DNA of 64,000 bases from Dipteris shenzhenensis. Taxonomy: Eukaryota > Polypodiophyta > Polypodiopsida > Gleicheniales. The DNA lies in assembly GCA_047967505.1 (NCBI GenBank), contig CM106538.1; one strand, written 5' to 3'. A program made the translations under genes and the position numbers. The notes under the pieces are model-generated. The model made no database searches and was not told where the DNA came from. It saw nothing but the letters and a program-made list of their open reading frames with translations. Below, in pieces: positions 35,191 through 45,946 of this stretch (position 1 is its first letter; the number at the start of each line of letters is the position of its first letter).

Positions 35191-35819
35191 TGTATAGTAT
35201 TGATAGTATAGTATAAATATTGTGAATACTTTTTAAAATGTTTGCATGCTACATAGTATGCCTCAATAGTATCAATTCTTGATTCACACATATGATAGTA
35301 CTGTGAACTCTAACTGATATTGTATTACAATATTGTGAATAAAAGTATGATTGCATTACTGTGAATACCGACTAATAGTAATATTGCAGTACTTTGAATA
35401 CTAAGTGGTACTTTTGTTCTTACAGCTTCTCCATGTCCTTCACTAATTATTTTTGTGTCTAGGTGGAAGCGTGTTAACCCACAATGCTTTTTGTGCTTTT
35501 TAGCATTAACAACATAGCATGAGTTGAAAGCGAACACATTTGAGAATGATTCAAATTCATTTGATACTTTTATTTTTAAAATAATGTTTAAGAGTACGTG
35601 GAGAATCATAACAAGGCATGGCCTTGCATAGCCTGAACATCTGGCCGACCTGCAATACGCTTGAACCTACAACTCGAATAAAGGTGATGTAGTGAGAAAT
35701 AGCTCTTCAAGTTACACAGGCCATCGGATCATGCAATCATCTATGATGGGGGTATGGAAGACCATGCATTTTGGACCCTGCTGTATAGCAGGATAGGCAT
35801 CCGATTTAACTATTGCAGC

Positions 35820-37080
35820 CACATCAATGCCATAGTCTTTCTCTATACATGATGAAGTTGCTTCTTGATTCTTTCATCCATCATCCTAAGGCTACGGATG
35901 TTCTCCTTCATTTCCTCCACTCTTTGCTCACTTTGTCCAGCAATTTCATCTGAATCCCTCAGCATCTATTGAAGCTGCTTAAATTGCTCAAAAACATCAA
36001 TATGGGCCATTTCCAAGACTTCCACTCTAGTTTGGGAATCTCTCATGATGATGGACTACCTTTCAAAACTATTGAAAGCCACTGCAAGCTTGTGCACAAC
36101 CCTATCATAATCTTGTTGGAGCAGGGTCTTGTAGCTTACTCTTTGAACTTCCAACAGTGTTTCCAAAAAACAAACCCCACCATGGCTACTACAACTTGCT
36201 CCACTGTGGCTGCTCTTTTGGCCTAGAGAGCTACCTCATTGTCTTCTCCACCTCGGCTACTCTCTGCCCCATCCTTCTTGGCCTTAAAGCTCTCTCACAG
36301 ATGCTACATCACCGCTCTAGTTTTTGCATTCTCCCTTTTCAACTCCTTCATCATCTAGTCTTTTTCAATGTTGAATGGTTTTTGCATGTTACAGAGCCAT
36401 TTGTAAAGACCCTCCTTTTTGGCTCTCTTATCTTCAAGCTCCTTTTGCATCATTGCTAGCTCCTTATCCGCCATGATGTCCCCATCATTTCTAACTTCTT
36501 CAAGCTTGTCTTAGAGCTCCTTGATGTGCTTCTCTGCTTCTTCTATTTTATGCCTTTCCATGTCGACCATTTTTGTAGTGGTCTAAGCTCGCTCTTGTGC
36601 CTACAAGGCCCTCGCTTTTGCCTTCTCTACCTTGGCTTTTGCACACTCACTGAGAATTTTCTCAAGTTGTGTTGCCTTTGCAGCATTGGTGGCATTCTCT
36701 TATAGAAAAGTCACTTCCAAGACATCTTCTTATCATATTGCTCAAAAATCCCTTTGAGGATAGATGTTATTAGGTGCATTGCAACTCCAGTGGATTGAGA
36801 TGACAATTGGGTTATGTCATCCATGAAATTCTTCAGGTTGGTTATCATGCTATTGAAGATCTCCCTTGAGAAAGATACATCATGTCCTTTCAATTGCTCT
36901 ACCACTACTTAAACCTACCAAAACTTCATGGTTCCTCTCGTATCAAGAATGAAGTTCATTGTCTTCTATCTAGAATATCTTGTGTCTTCCACTGCTTCTC
37001 AAAGAAGTGTGCTTGTAAATTGCCTCTAGGAATGTCTAGCGCATTTTCAATCCCGCTTTCAGTAATGGTAATCTTCTGAC
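35820..37080 (-). pseudogene. Coiled-coil coding remnant, gag-like context
   Basis: The minus strand has long heptad-like stretches rich in Glu, Lys, Leu and Ala (for example ERHKIEEAEKHIKELQDKLE and VLEMAHIDVFEQFKQLQ), separated by stops and frame changes. An open stretch at 36711-36905 contains GIFEQYDKKMSWK. Function unknown. By context it may belong to a retroelement structural protein. A related coiled-coil fragment is on the plus strand at 45240-45470. Confidence 0.5.
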
Positions 37081-37619
37081 CTTGATAGACTATTTATCCC
37101 TCCTTCACGTTCACCTTTTGTACCAATCTGGTGAAGTTGCTGAGAGCATCCAAATTGGGCTTTTGAAGAGCAAGTGAGGAGCTCCCAGATGTCACAATTT
37201 CAAGATATGGGGAGGAAATGCTCTTGCTACAGAGAGGAGATACTCATGCACTGTGCTACAGAGAGGCTATAGAGGGGGAGGAAAGATTACGTGAGGAGCA
37301 CCCAGACTATGTAGAGTCCATTATGAGAGGGGATAGGAGTTGCAAGAAGAGTGCAAGGGAGATAGAAATGGTCGAGAGGGATAGAAGATGAAACAGTGAA
37401 GGAAATGGAATAGTGGAGTCCGAGTGTAAGGGAGAAAGAAATGGTTGAGAGGGATATAAAATGAAATATTTAAGGGAATGGAATAGCAGAGGCTTAAGTT
37501 TGTAGCCCGACTACAAGGAACTGTCAAGGTGAGAGTCATTGCACTAGTTGGCCCGAATTTTGATTAATTCAAGGCGGCAGTACTACTTGGTTGCACAAGG
37601 AAATACATTTTCCACAAAT

Positions 37620-38240
37620 ATATAACTCCAAGAACCAGTGCGGTGGCTATCATAGATCTCCTTCTATTTGCCACTATGGTGGTTGTCATAGACCTCCTCT
37701 TCTAATATGTAAAAATAGATAATTGAGCTATAATTCCAAGAACCAGCGCGGTGGTCGCTCCAAGACAACCTTGAATTATGGGCGATGGCAAGTCGTCAGA
37801 TTGCACTAAGGCAATGTTAAAAATGATAGATTATGCCTCATTATTATGCCAAATGGTGGTCTCTCCAAGCCATCCTATGATCTACATAGGTGCAGTGTGG
37901 TAGGTGGCAAAGCTACTAGCAAAAGACTACACGATAACATGTGATTAGGACAGGGACTGCACTGTGTAGCGGTGTCCCGAATGATAGATTACGTCTCATT
38001 ATTATGCCAAGAACCAGTGCAGTGGTCTCTCCAATCCAACCTTGAATTTTAATGATGTACATGGGCCCGTTGCCCAATGACAGGTGGCACAGCTATGACA
38101 AAATGCTCCATGATGATAGGTGGTCAGGCCTCTAGGTGAAGTAGTGCAAAGATGCACAATGTAGTGCAGAGATGCACGATGTAGTGCAAAGCTGCCATGT
38201 GTCAAGCTCTATAGTGTTCAGAATAAATAGATTGTGGCCC
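37620..38240. repeat. Diverged direct repeats
   Basis: The phrase aatgatagattatgcctcat followed by tattatgccaagaaccagtg and ggtggtctctccaag recurs near 37640, 37750, 37820, 37980 and, weakly, 38222. The clearest spacing is about 160-190 bp. Confidence 0.75.
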
Positions 38241-38829
38241 ATTATTATGCCAGTGTGGCATCATGACATCGAGAAAATTTCCAATGAGAGTGTGGGTTTG
38301 AACAAAATTCAAATTTTCACCCAGAAGTGCATCATGTCGTGGCCCCAAAATGGCCTCAAAAATAGTTCTGCGATTGGCTACACCCAAGCAAATGTTGACC
38401 CTTCACTACAACTCCTTGTTCTTTCAACCACATCTCGTGTAACATGAGGAATATCCTATCAAAGGAAAGAGTGGCACCTACTAGGGAGACTTTTCATACT
38501 TTGAGGGTAGAGAAGATTTTGTTTCAAAGAACCAAGAGATAGAGGAGGTTATGGATGTAGTGACTAACATTGAGGCATATGTCCATGCAGATGGAGTTCC
38601 CCTGATGACCCACCACTTGACATCAATAGTACTCTAGAAGTACCATGAGTGTCCACTGGTCTTGCCACTTGGTACTTTGTTTGCCACTACCCATAAGTAA
38701 GAATATTGGTGTAGCGAAATGGTTATGAAAAAGATCCATTAACTTATGTTTGTAGCCATAGCTAGTGACCTTTGTAACCATTACTTTGTTCCTCGATAAA
38801 TACTATTATTTCTCTTATTTCATTTGCTG

Positions 38830-39450
38830 TCCTTTTTCATTTGCCTGGATTGTACCTTCATTGACTCATGTTTTTCATTTATGCATCTGAAATGTGGTAG
38901 GGGGTGTCTTCAACCCATTCCCAAGAAGCTTATAGTGCTCAACATTAGTAATATTCTTTTGAAATGTTGGTCCCACAAAGACAAACCAATTTTGCAGGAG
39001 GGTCAATTGCATAGAGTGGGGCAATATGTTGTGTCCCTAAGGCCTAGCTAATTGAGTACACTTTTTGAGTTGTAGGAGCATTTTCATTTGGGAACTTGGT
39101 TTTCTGTCATGGAGAAGAGGGGTGTACCTCTTCTCAACCTCACCTATAAGTTATCCCAATAGGTGGGAGTTACACTAAATTTTAAGCTCGACTTGTTTCA
39201 GTACAATTTCATGTAGAAGGAATGGATCTACCACTTTAAGTGTAGCTCAGAGCTGCTACTACTGTTTACCTACTTTGATGAGATGGATATCACTAATGAT
39301 CTCGAATAAACCTTGCTAGTGGAAGACACTTGGGAGAAAGAGTTGTGCAACCCTCCCCACACACTTATATCACCAAAACCCTACAATGGAGCTCAGGTAA
39401 ATGACAAGATGGTACTCATCACAAGGCCCTCATGGAATTGGCATAATCTA
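38830..39450 (+). other. Plus-strand coding-like remnant, unrecognised
   Basis: In one plus-strand frame, protein-like segments follow one another (LKCGRGCLQPIPKKL, EGQLHRVGQYVVSLRP, EKRGVPLLNLTYKLSQ, EDTWEKELCNPPHT), interrupted by a few stops. Orientation is opposite to the surrounding element, which suggests a separate insertion or older gene fragment. No family recognised. Confidence 0.35.
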
Positions 39451-39804
39451 AAAGTTTCTAGAGGGTTAGCCATATGACTATTTCGAATTTGTGGTTGTTG
39501 CAAAGTCACAAGGTATACATGGCATTTCTTTAAAAGACATAACTTAGTTGGGAAAAGTGCAAAGACAAATATCTCAAACAAAATTTTCATTTGCTTTTTA
39601 TAGGCCCTCTATCAGATGAATTGAGAGAGATTGACAAAAGAATGGATAACCTTCCCCTTAGTGTTTGGGAATATCTTTGTATAGCAGTCCTGTAGATACT
39701 TTGTAGGTACATCTACAATTATTAATATAGCAGTCTTGTAGATATGTCATAGTCTATAGGTATTTTTCTCAATACAAAAACCTTGTGAATACAAATTTCA
39801 TAAA

Positions 39805-40170
39805 AGGTATTGGCAATGGTTGGCCTTTAGGCCCTTTGAAAAATTTTGGGTCTATGTCTTGTAAATAGCTACAATCCTCAATAGAGATGCACTATCATCT
39901 TTTGTGGAAACCTTGTAAAGATAAATTTTAGAAAAGATATTGGCAATGGGTTGCCTTTAGGTCCTTTGAAATATCTTCAGTCGTAAACAGCTACAATCCT
40001 TAGTAGAGGAGTGCCGCTAGACCTTTGTAGAAACCTTATGAAGATACCGTTCAGAAAATCTATTGGCAATGATTGGTCTTCAGGCCCTTTCAAAAAAATT
40101 GGGTCTATGTCTTGCCAAACAGCTACAATCCTCAATAGAGGTGCACTGTAGTTCTTTGCAAAAACTTCTT
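39805..40170. repeat. Three tandem diverged 125-bp units
   Basis: Units starting attggcaatg(g/a)ttgg(c/t)ctt near 39809, 39936 and 40059 each run through gggtctatgtcttg and agctacaatcctcaatagag. Identity between units is moderate. Confidence 0.85.
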
Positions 40171-42511
40171 TTCATGTATAATATAATGTTCAATTGATGT
40201 CTACAATCATAGATAATTTATCTACCCAATTGATGTTATGATTCTAGCTATGCATGAATTCTTAGAATTATAATATTAACAATTCTTTCCGTGCATCTCT
40301 TATCCAATCTAATACATCTATGGTTAAATACATCCATGTGTATGATGATCTTTCATAGGCTCATAGACAATGTGCACATTTTCTACTTGGAGCTCTTAAT
40401 GGTTCTCTTCTACTAGCAGGTCCATTGCTAGAATATCCTTGAGCAAAATGATGAGAGGTAGTGACAACTGTTGGATCTAGGGCAGAGGCAAAGGTGGTTT
40501 TGAACTCCTCCATTTGATTAGCTAGGGCATAGGAGGATCCCACTTCCAAAAAATTCAAATTTAGGGAGGTTTCATACAATGTTGGGATCACCTACCTCCA
40601 TCTTTTCAAAATCAGGCCAACTCTAGTGGCATCATAGAGGCATATATGTTGGATCAATTCACAGTTTGAGGCTAGCAGAACAATGAGTTCACAAAAATGC
40701 CTTGTGCTTCAAAAATGGGACCCGCCATTGAGGTTGGAGACCAACGTCTAGATCTGTTTGCAAGACCTAAAAGTAATCCAGCCTTATATCTCGCCCTTGT
40801 AAATTTGGTTATTCTCTTGCAACCATTTCCTAAATCTCCACTAAGTTAGCTCTATGAGGTCTTGCACTTCATACATTATTTCTTTTTGTCAAAGGTGGAA
40901 GCTTTGGAGATTACTTTTCATCTGTTAACATCGGCCACATCTGCAACAGTCTAAACGAATGTTATGGCCTAATACCATGTGTCATGGTTGGGTGTTGTCT
41001 CCTATCGTTGCTATACTGATCATCTTTTTTCTATTAATGATCACTTACATCCTCCTTCCCTTCCTCATAAGGGCCTTCTACCTTTGAGAAGAGCATGGGC
41101 TTTAGAATTTTGTACCATGTAATGGTACCCATGTCTTCTGGACCCTCTTGGTTAAGCAGCTACTATTGTGTTTCCATGGTGGTTTGCCATGATGTGGAGG
41201 CTGACGGATGGCTTGTGGCAAAAATGATGCAAGTGGGATCATGGCTAAGTATGATGCTAGGGTGAGACGGTGGTGCTGGCTATGGTGCCATGCTGAAGAA
41301 GACCCCGGGCAGTATCCATGTCCACTTTTCATACATCAATGGGATAGGCCACATGAGAATCATCAAGATGTCTAATACTAGTTTGAATCATTTTTTTCAT
41401 AGCTTCTAGGATATTATTATAGAGGAAAATAATGTGTGTTGGGGGATACCATTCACTGTTAATGCCAAACAGGCAGTTGAACACATATTCAACATTCGGC
41501 CATATCAGTGCAACCTTAAAATCTTTGTTCTAAGATTTCTAGGTTGCAAGGTAGATCTCATAAGGAATTAGGCTTTACTACTTCAAGTATGGGACTCTCA
41601 TTGGAGAAAATTGAGGAGTCCTGAAGTACTCTAACCCACGCCATGAACTTATATACAATTGGGTGGTAGTAGAGCATGTATATGTATGTATCATCTTGGA
41701 GGGCCATGTCCTCATGAAAATAGGCCATGGGTATTATGGGATGTGCCTGATAATTAGTGTGGCAAAATAGTGTCTCTAGTTTGTGTGCGATGAGTGTGTT
41801 ATCAAAATTGATGTGCTAGAGTGCAATGGTAGAGAAAGGGTGGGAAAAATAGTTGACTATGTAGTTTGTGAAATAGAGTGAAGAGGCACAAGAGGATGCA
41901 TCCAACAGTTGCTCATGGAGGTTTTTGACATACTATTATGGAGCAGTGTATGCTCAAGATGCTTGCAAGTATGCCTAGAGATTAACTATTTACTATTGCC
42001 CCTATTGGATAACTGCATGTAGCCATTCAATCAATTGTGCTTGCTGGGCCACTCTTGTCTGTAGGGCCTACTTTTCCTCCTGTGCCCTAGCATATTGCTC
42101 TTGGTCCAATGTGGCTTGGCATTATAGAGAATCATAGTTGGCCTGAAGAGTATCACTTCATGAGTGTTTCATATCCAAGGCCTCTTGTGTCTGCTAAAGC
42201 TCCATTTCATACTTTTTACTAATTTCCACCTTTAGACCATTGGCTAGCCTCTCTGCCTTCTCTTTTTGCAAGGCTACCTCTATGATTTGGAGCTTGCTAT
42301 TGGCTCTAGCTACTGCAAGGTTTTGTTTAATTGAGAACTCCTATCTCCTTACTAGGATCTACCATGTAGGTACCTTCATGGCAGTAAGGGACTCCATAAA
42401 AGCGAGCTCCTTTTTCATGGCCTAGTCAGTCTTCATGCATAAGTTTTGTATATCCACTAGAAATATAGAACTCCATTGCTTGATAGGCGCTTATGTGATG
42501 AAACTCATAAT

Positions 42512-42640
42512 CACGTTCAAGGACATTGAGAACACTTGGCCTCTCTCAATAATCAACAAATTGATGTTGGTTTTAAGGACATTGAGAACACTTGGCCTCT
42601 CTCAATACTCAGCAAATTAATGTTGGTTTTAAGGTCAAAG
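42512..42640. repeat. Two tandem 60-bp units
   Basis: aaggacattgagaacacttg through ttgatgttggttt occurs at about 42518 and again at 42578, nearly identical. It lies within the minus-strand gag-like coding between the coiled coil and the zinc knuckles. Confidence 0.92.
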
Positions 42641-42810
42641 ATCATTCTAGGTGCTCTTTTCATAGGACAATCCTTATATAGATGGCCCATCCCACAACTT
42701 GAACATAACAAAGTGTTTGTGTTAGTAGCAAATGTTCTAGGCTAGGGTTGGCCATCCTTGTAGGGACAAACCTTAAGGAAGCAAGGTCCTTGGCACTTAT
42801 AACAAGATGC
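42640..42810 (-). pseudogene. Two zinc-knuckle-like motifs, gag-like
   Basis: The minus strand encodes CYKCQGPCFLKVCP and, after one in-frame stop, CSSCGMGHLYKDCP. The second fits a C-x2-C-x3-H-x4-C pattern, one residue shorter than the usual retroviral-type CCHC knuckle (C-x2-C-x4-H-x4-C). Such motifs are typical of nucleocapsid parts of retroelement Gag and of some plant RNA-binding proteins; the coiled coil next to it and the stop favour a decayed Gag. Confidence 0.6.
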
Positions 42811-42951
42811 AATGATTGGAAGTTGCTTTATAAGGACACTCATTGCTTGATGTGGGCCTTAACAAGTATAATTGGATAGGTAGCATGTGATTCATGGTGT
42901 TCATATCCCTATCTTGTTGCATAGTGGGAGTAGTTTGATACACTAGAATAG

Positions 42952-43147
42952 ATTGTTCATTCTTCACAATGTAATGGCTTACCTGGTTGGTTTGATATAC
43001 GGGACTTTTGTATGGCAAGGGATCAGAAGCCAAACATAATCAAGATCCTCCATTGTTCATTCTTCACAATGTAATGGCTTACCTGGTTGGTTTGATATAC
43101 GGGACTTTTGTATGGCAAGGGATCAGAAGCCAAACATAATCAAGATC
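42952..43147. repeat. Recent tandem duplication, 100-bp period
   Basis: 42952-43047 and 43052-43147 are identical over 96 bp. The lack of divergence within an otherwise strongly decayed element indicates a recent local duplication, or possibly an assembly artefact. Confidence 0.96.
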
Positions 43148-44770
43148 TTCCCACTCACTCTGTGGCTCTTTAATATTTAACTGATTTATAGATAATAGGA
43201 GTAATCTGTGGTGGCGAGGGTTGCGGTCCCATGACAAGTGGTGGCAATGGTAGGTTTTGAACCCTAGGTGGCCCTTGGTTGGTTAAGGGGGCTATGTGTA
43301 ATAGCTAGTTGGCCTTGGTTGTACTAGTTTGGTGGTGTAAACATGAGTCCTCATTGGTCCCACAGTTGAGGCAAGCATGGGGTTAATTTGAGCATTATCT
43401 GATGCAAAAGTTGGCAAAGGACCTTTTTGCTCTTTAACTACTCTAGTTTGTCTTGGAAAGGGTTTGACTAAGTCGAAAGATGGACCTTCCCATAAAATGA
43501 GAGAATGACTCCCTCAGTCGCAAGGCTATGGTAGAAGGTGTGGGAGATTAGGGCCTAATAGAGTTGGAATGAGGAGCCATGGTACCTCCAAGATTTGGAC
43601 TTTTCCCCATTTCAATGTCAAAGCTCATGGCATCCTCCAAACTCGAGGACTCCATGTGTACAGGACCATGTATCAAATAGGAACTTAAGTTTGAGATCTC
43701 GGATGGAACTAATAATGCAGCGTTTGATGGGCCGGTTAGAATGTTGTTTGAAGCACTATTTTTGGCTTTGGGTCAATACCTATCACCCTACTAGACCTCA
43801 AGTGCATGTTTTTCCTACTCAGTGTGGCTACCCAATTAGAATTAATCTCTTTGTCTTTTTGTCCTTAAAGGAACAGTCATTGTGTTGCCCTAAAGCAGTG
43901 ACTTCATGAGTTCTTGTGTTAGCCTTATGTTAGAAATCATTGTGTCAGCCTTATGGCAATGACTTCTTAATGTAATGGGTTCTTAAAGCAGCAACTCTCA
44001 ACATAGTGGGTGAGTTAAAGTGACAACAAGTAAAGCAACAAATGATTAGTAACACAATGAGTACTTAATACAACGAGTAAACTATAACAGCAATGACTCC
44101 TTAATGCAACGGCCCTAGAGTCAATGCGCTAACCTTAAAGCAATGGGTTGAATTTTGATATGACAATTGTGAGTTCATTTAATGCCACATGTAGTTAGGT
44201 GAGGTGGGTGGGGGTGGTTGGCCAACTGGCAGTCCACTTGATAGTCACGTTGCATTATAATGCAGCAACTCACATTGTGGATGGTCACCGATTGGTTTTT
44301 AGTGCTCCTTGTGAATTTTTAAGCTTATGTGTAGGGTTTTGTGAGTACTAAGGGGTGCTATGCTACCTTTTCTTCATATTCAAATCAAAATATCACAAAA
44401 AAGAACAACTTAAAAGCGACAAATGGGAGATTTTCAAAGGCCCGGGTGGCTAGGAACTCACACCTCAACCAAATCTGATTCAACTTTTTTTTTTTAGCAT
44501 TTTTTAGTGAGATTTGACACCACAAACACTTTACAATCACCCAAGCTAGCTATTCCTATGATTTGACAATTAAAAAAACTAAAAAACAAGCTCAAATGCA
44601 TCAAAAAACCATAGGGGTAGAAATGATAGTTTTCACTTTTTCTACTTCTAACACACACTTCCTCCCTTCAATCCAATCCACTAACAACACTTCTTAGCTA
44701 CTCTATAAATCATTGTGAGGTGGTTGATGATAGAAAGCTTATGAAATATAAAAGCATACCTCAAACTCCC

Positions 44771-45180
44771 TGATAGCGGTGCCAAAAATGTGGTCTCTGG
44801 CAGTGATTCACGTGTCGTCGGAATCGTGGAAGAATGCCGTCAGAGTCTCCACTCACAAACAACTCCCTTGTGGGATCTTTCTATGCACGAGCCTAGCACT
44901 TGTGTCACCAAGCATCTACCTTTGTGTCCCATGAGAGTGAAGAGGGGAAGAGGGAAGTAGGAAAGAGGAGAAGAGAAGGGAATGGGAATGAGAAGGGGAA
45001 GGGAAGGGTGAAGGTAGGGGAATGGCAACCACAAGGCAATGCACAGTGGAAGAAAGAACTCTCAAAGCACAAGAGAATGAAGAGAATGAGAGAGCTTGTA
45101 TTCCAAAAGTTACAAGTACACAATGAAGACTAAAGTCAAACTTCTAGCCTTTTATACATTCCACCTTTTGAAGGGAGGAT
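44771..45180 (-). repeat. Probable LTR with primer-binding site
   Basis: On minus, TTTTTGGCACCGCTATCAGG follows a CA end at 44789-44790. It resembles the TGGCGCCGTTGCC-type primer site used by plant Athila/Tat gypsy elements, with changes. The LTR would begin TGTGGTCTCTGG (plus) and extend right beyond a TATAAAAGG box (minus strand, about 45152-45160). The outer end and a partner LTR were not found. Confidence 0.45.
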
Positions 45181-45239
45181 GACATCTAAAACCACCAGAG
45201 TTGGACTGCACCTTATGGGTACTTGCCTCAAAATAGTCT
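45181..45239. other. Junction between LTR-like sequence and coiled-coil fragment
   Basis: No feature supported. Confidence 0.3.
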
Positions 45240-45470
45240 TTTGCCAATGTGAGAAGGAGATGAAGAAGCTACAAATGGAAGCCACCCATGCAACATTGGC
45301 AATGCAATAGGAGAAGATCCTCACAGAGGATGCAAAGGCCAAGATAGAGCTGGTACAAGACTTAAAAGAGGAGAGAGAAGCCAAGGTTGTGTAGGCACAA
45401 TAGCAAGTTGAGGCCGCTTAGGACCAAGCAAGAGAAGCTTTAAAATGGCAGAGAAGAAAAGGGAGAGAAT
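45240..45470 (+). pseudogene. Plus-strand coiled-coil fragment
   Basis: In one frame it reads EKEMKKLQMEATHATLAMQ, then EKILTEDAKAKIELVQDL and KEEREAKVV, with stops between. It resembles in style the minus-strand coiled coil at 35.8-36.9 kb but has the opposite orientation, so it is probably a rearranged piece of a related element. Confidence 0.45.
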
Positions 45471-45586
45471 AGACTCTCAAATGGACGGAAATTTTCTATC
45501 AGTCAATGGAAGTGAAAGAACACTCAATCTCTCGATCACTCTCTCACACTCTCAAGGATCGCAATGCCTCATCGGAAGGCAAGGAA

Positions 45587-45780
45587 GCTCTGATACCATG
45601 ACAAAACTAGAGTGCCTCAGAATTGATGGAGCGCTCTAAGGTGGATGGAACCTATGTGGAGACATGATGAAGAGAGTGCTCATGACATGTACCTCAAGTC
45701 AATTAGGTTCCAAGATAGATTAGCTTGGACTCATAAACAGAATCTTGAGTGAATGTGCATTTCTTTACTTATATTCAACA
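45587..45780 (-). repeat. LTR with tRNA-Met primer site, minus orientation
   Basis: Plus-strand GCTCTGATACCA at 45587-45598 is the complement of TGGTATCAGAGC. It abuts TGACAAAACTAGAG, and the likely other end is ATATTCAACA at 45780, giving TGTTGAAT...TTTTGTCA on minus (182 bp). No partner LTR was found, so it is a fragment of a minus-strand copia-type element. Confidence 0.55.
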
Positions 45781-45946
45781 ATACATGATGGGCCTCTTAT
45801 ATAGAGAGTGCCCTTTGAATAGTCAACATCTATGGGATCCTCTGATCCACATCTCTCCTTGTGGATATCCTTGATCCACATCTCCACATCATGTAGGACT
45901 CCATATCCTAGGGTGGCTACTTTAATTCTTTCCTTAGCACATACCT

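Larger units (their letters stand above)
35600..44788 (-). mobile_element. Decayed minus-strand LTR-type element body
   Basis: On the minus strand, starting from a primer-binding-like site (about 44771-44788), the order is: leader, P/Q-rich region (about 42800-43030), zinc knuckles (42640-42810), coiled-coil coding (about 42000-42420), then further protein-like pieces at 41102-41332 and 40361-40591, and another coiled-coil region at 35820-36910. No protease, integrase, RNase H or reverse transcriptase was recognised, so it resembles a gag-only element or the remains of more than one. All coding is broken by stops. The left boundary is uncertain and several nested repeats are present. Confidence 0.5.

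Noticed and set aside
34550-40170. A CRISPR-like array of regularly spaced repeats
   Set aside because: Repeat units are contiguous and diverged, without unique spacers, and the DNA is plant nuclear.
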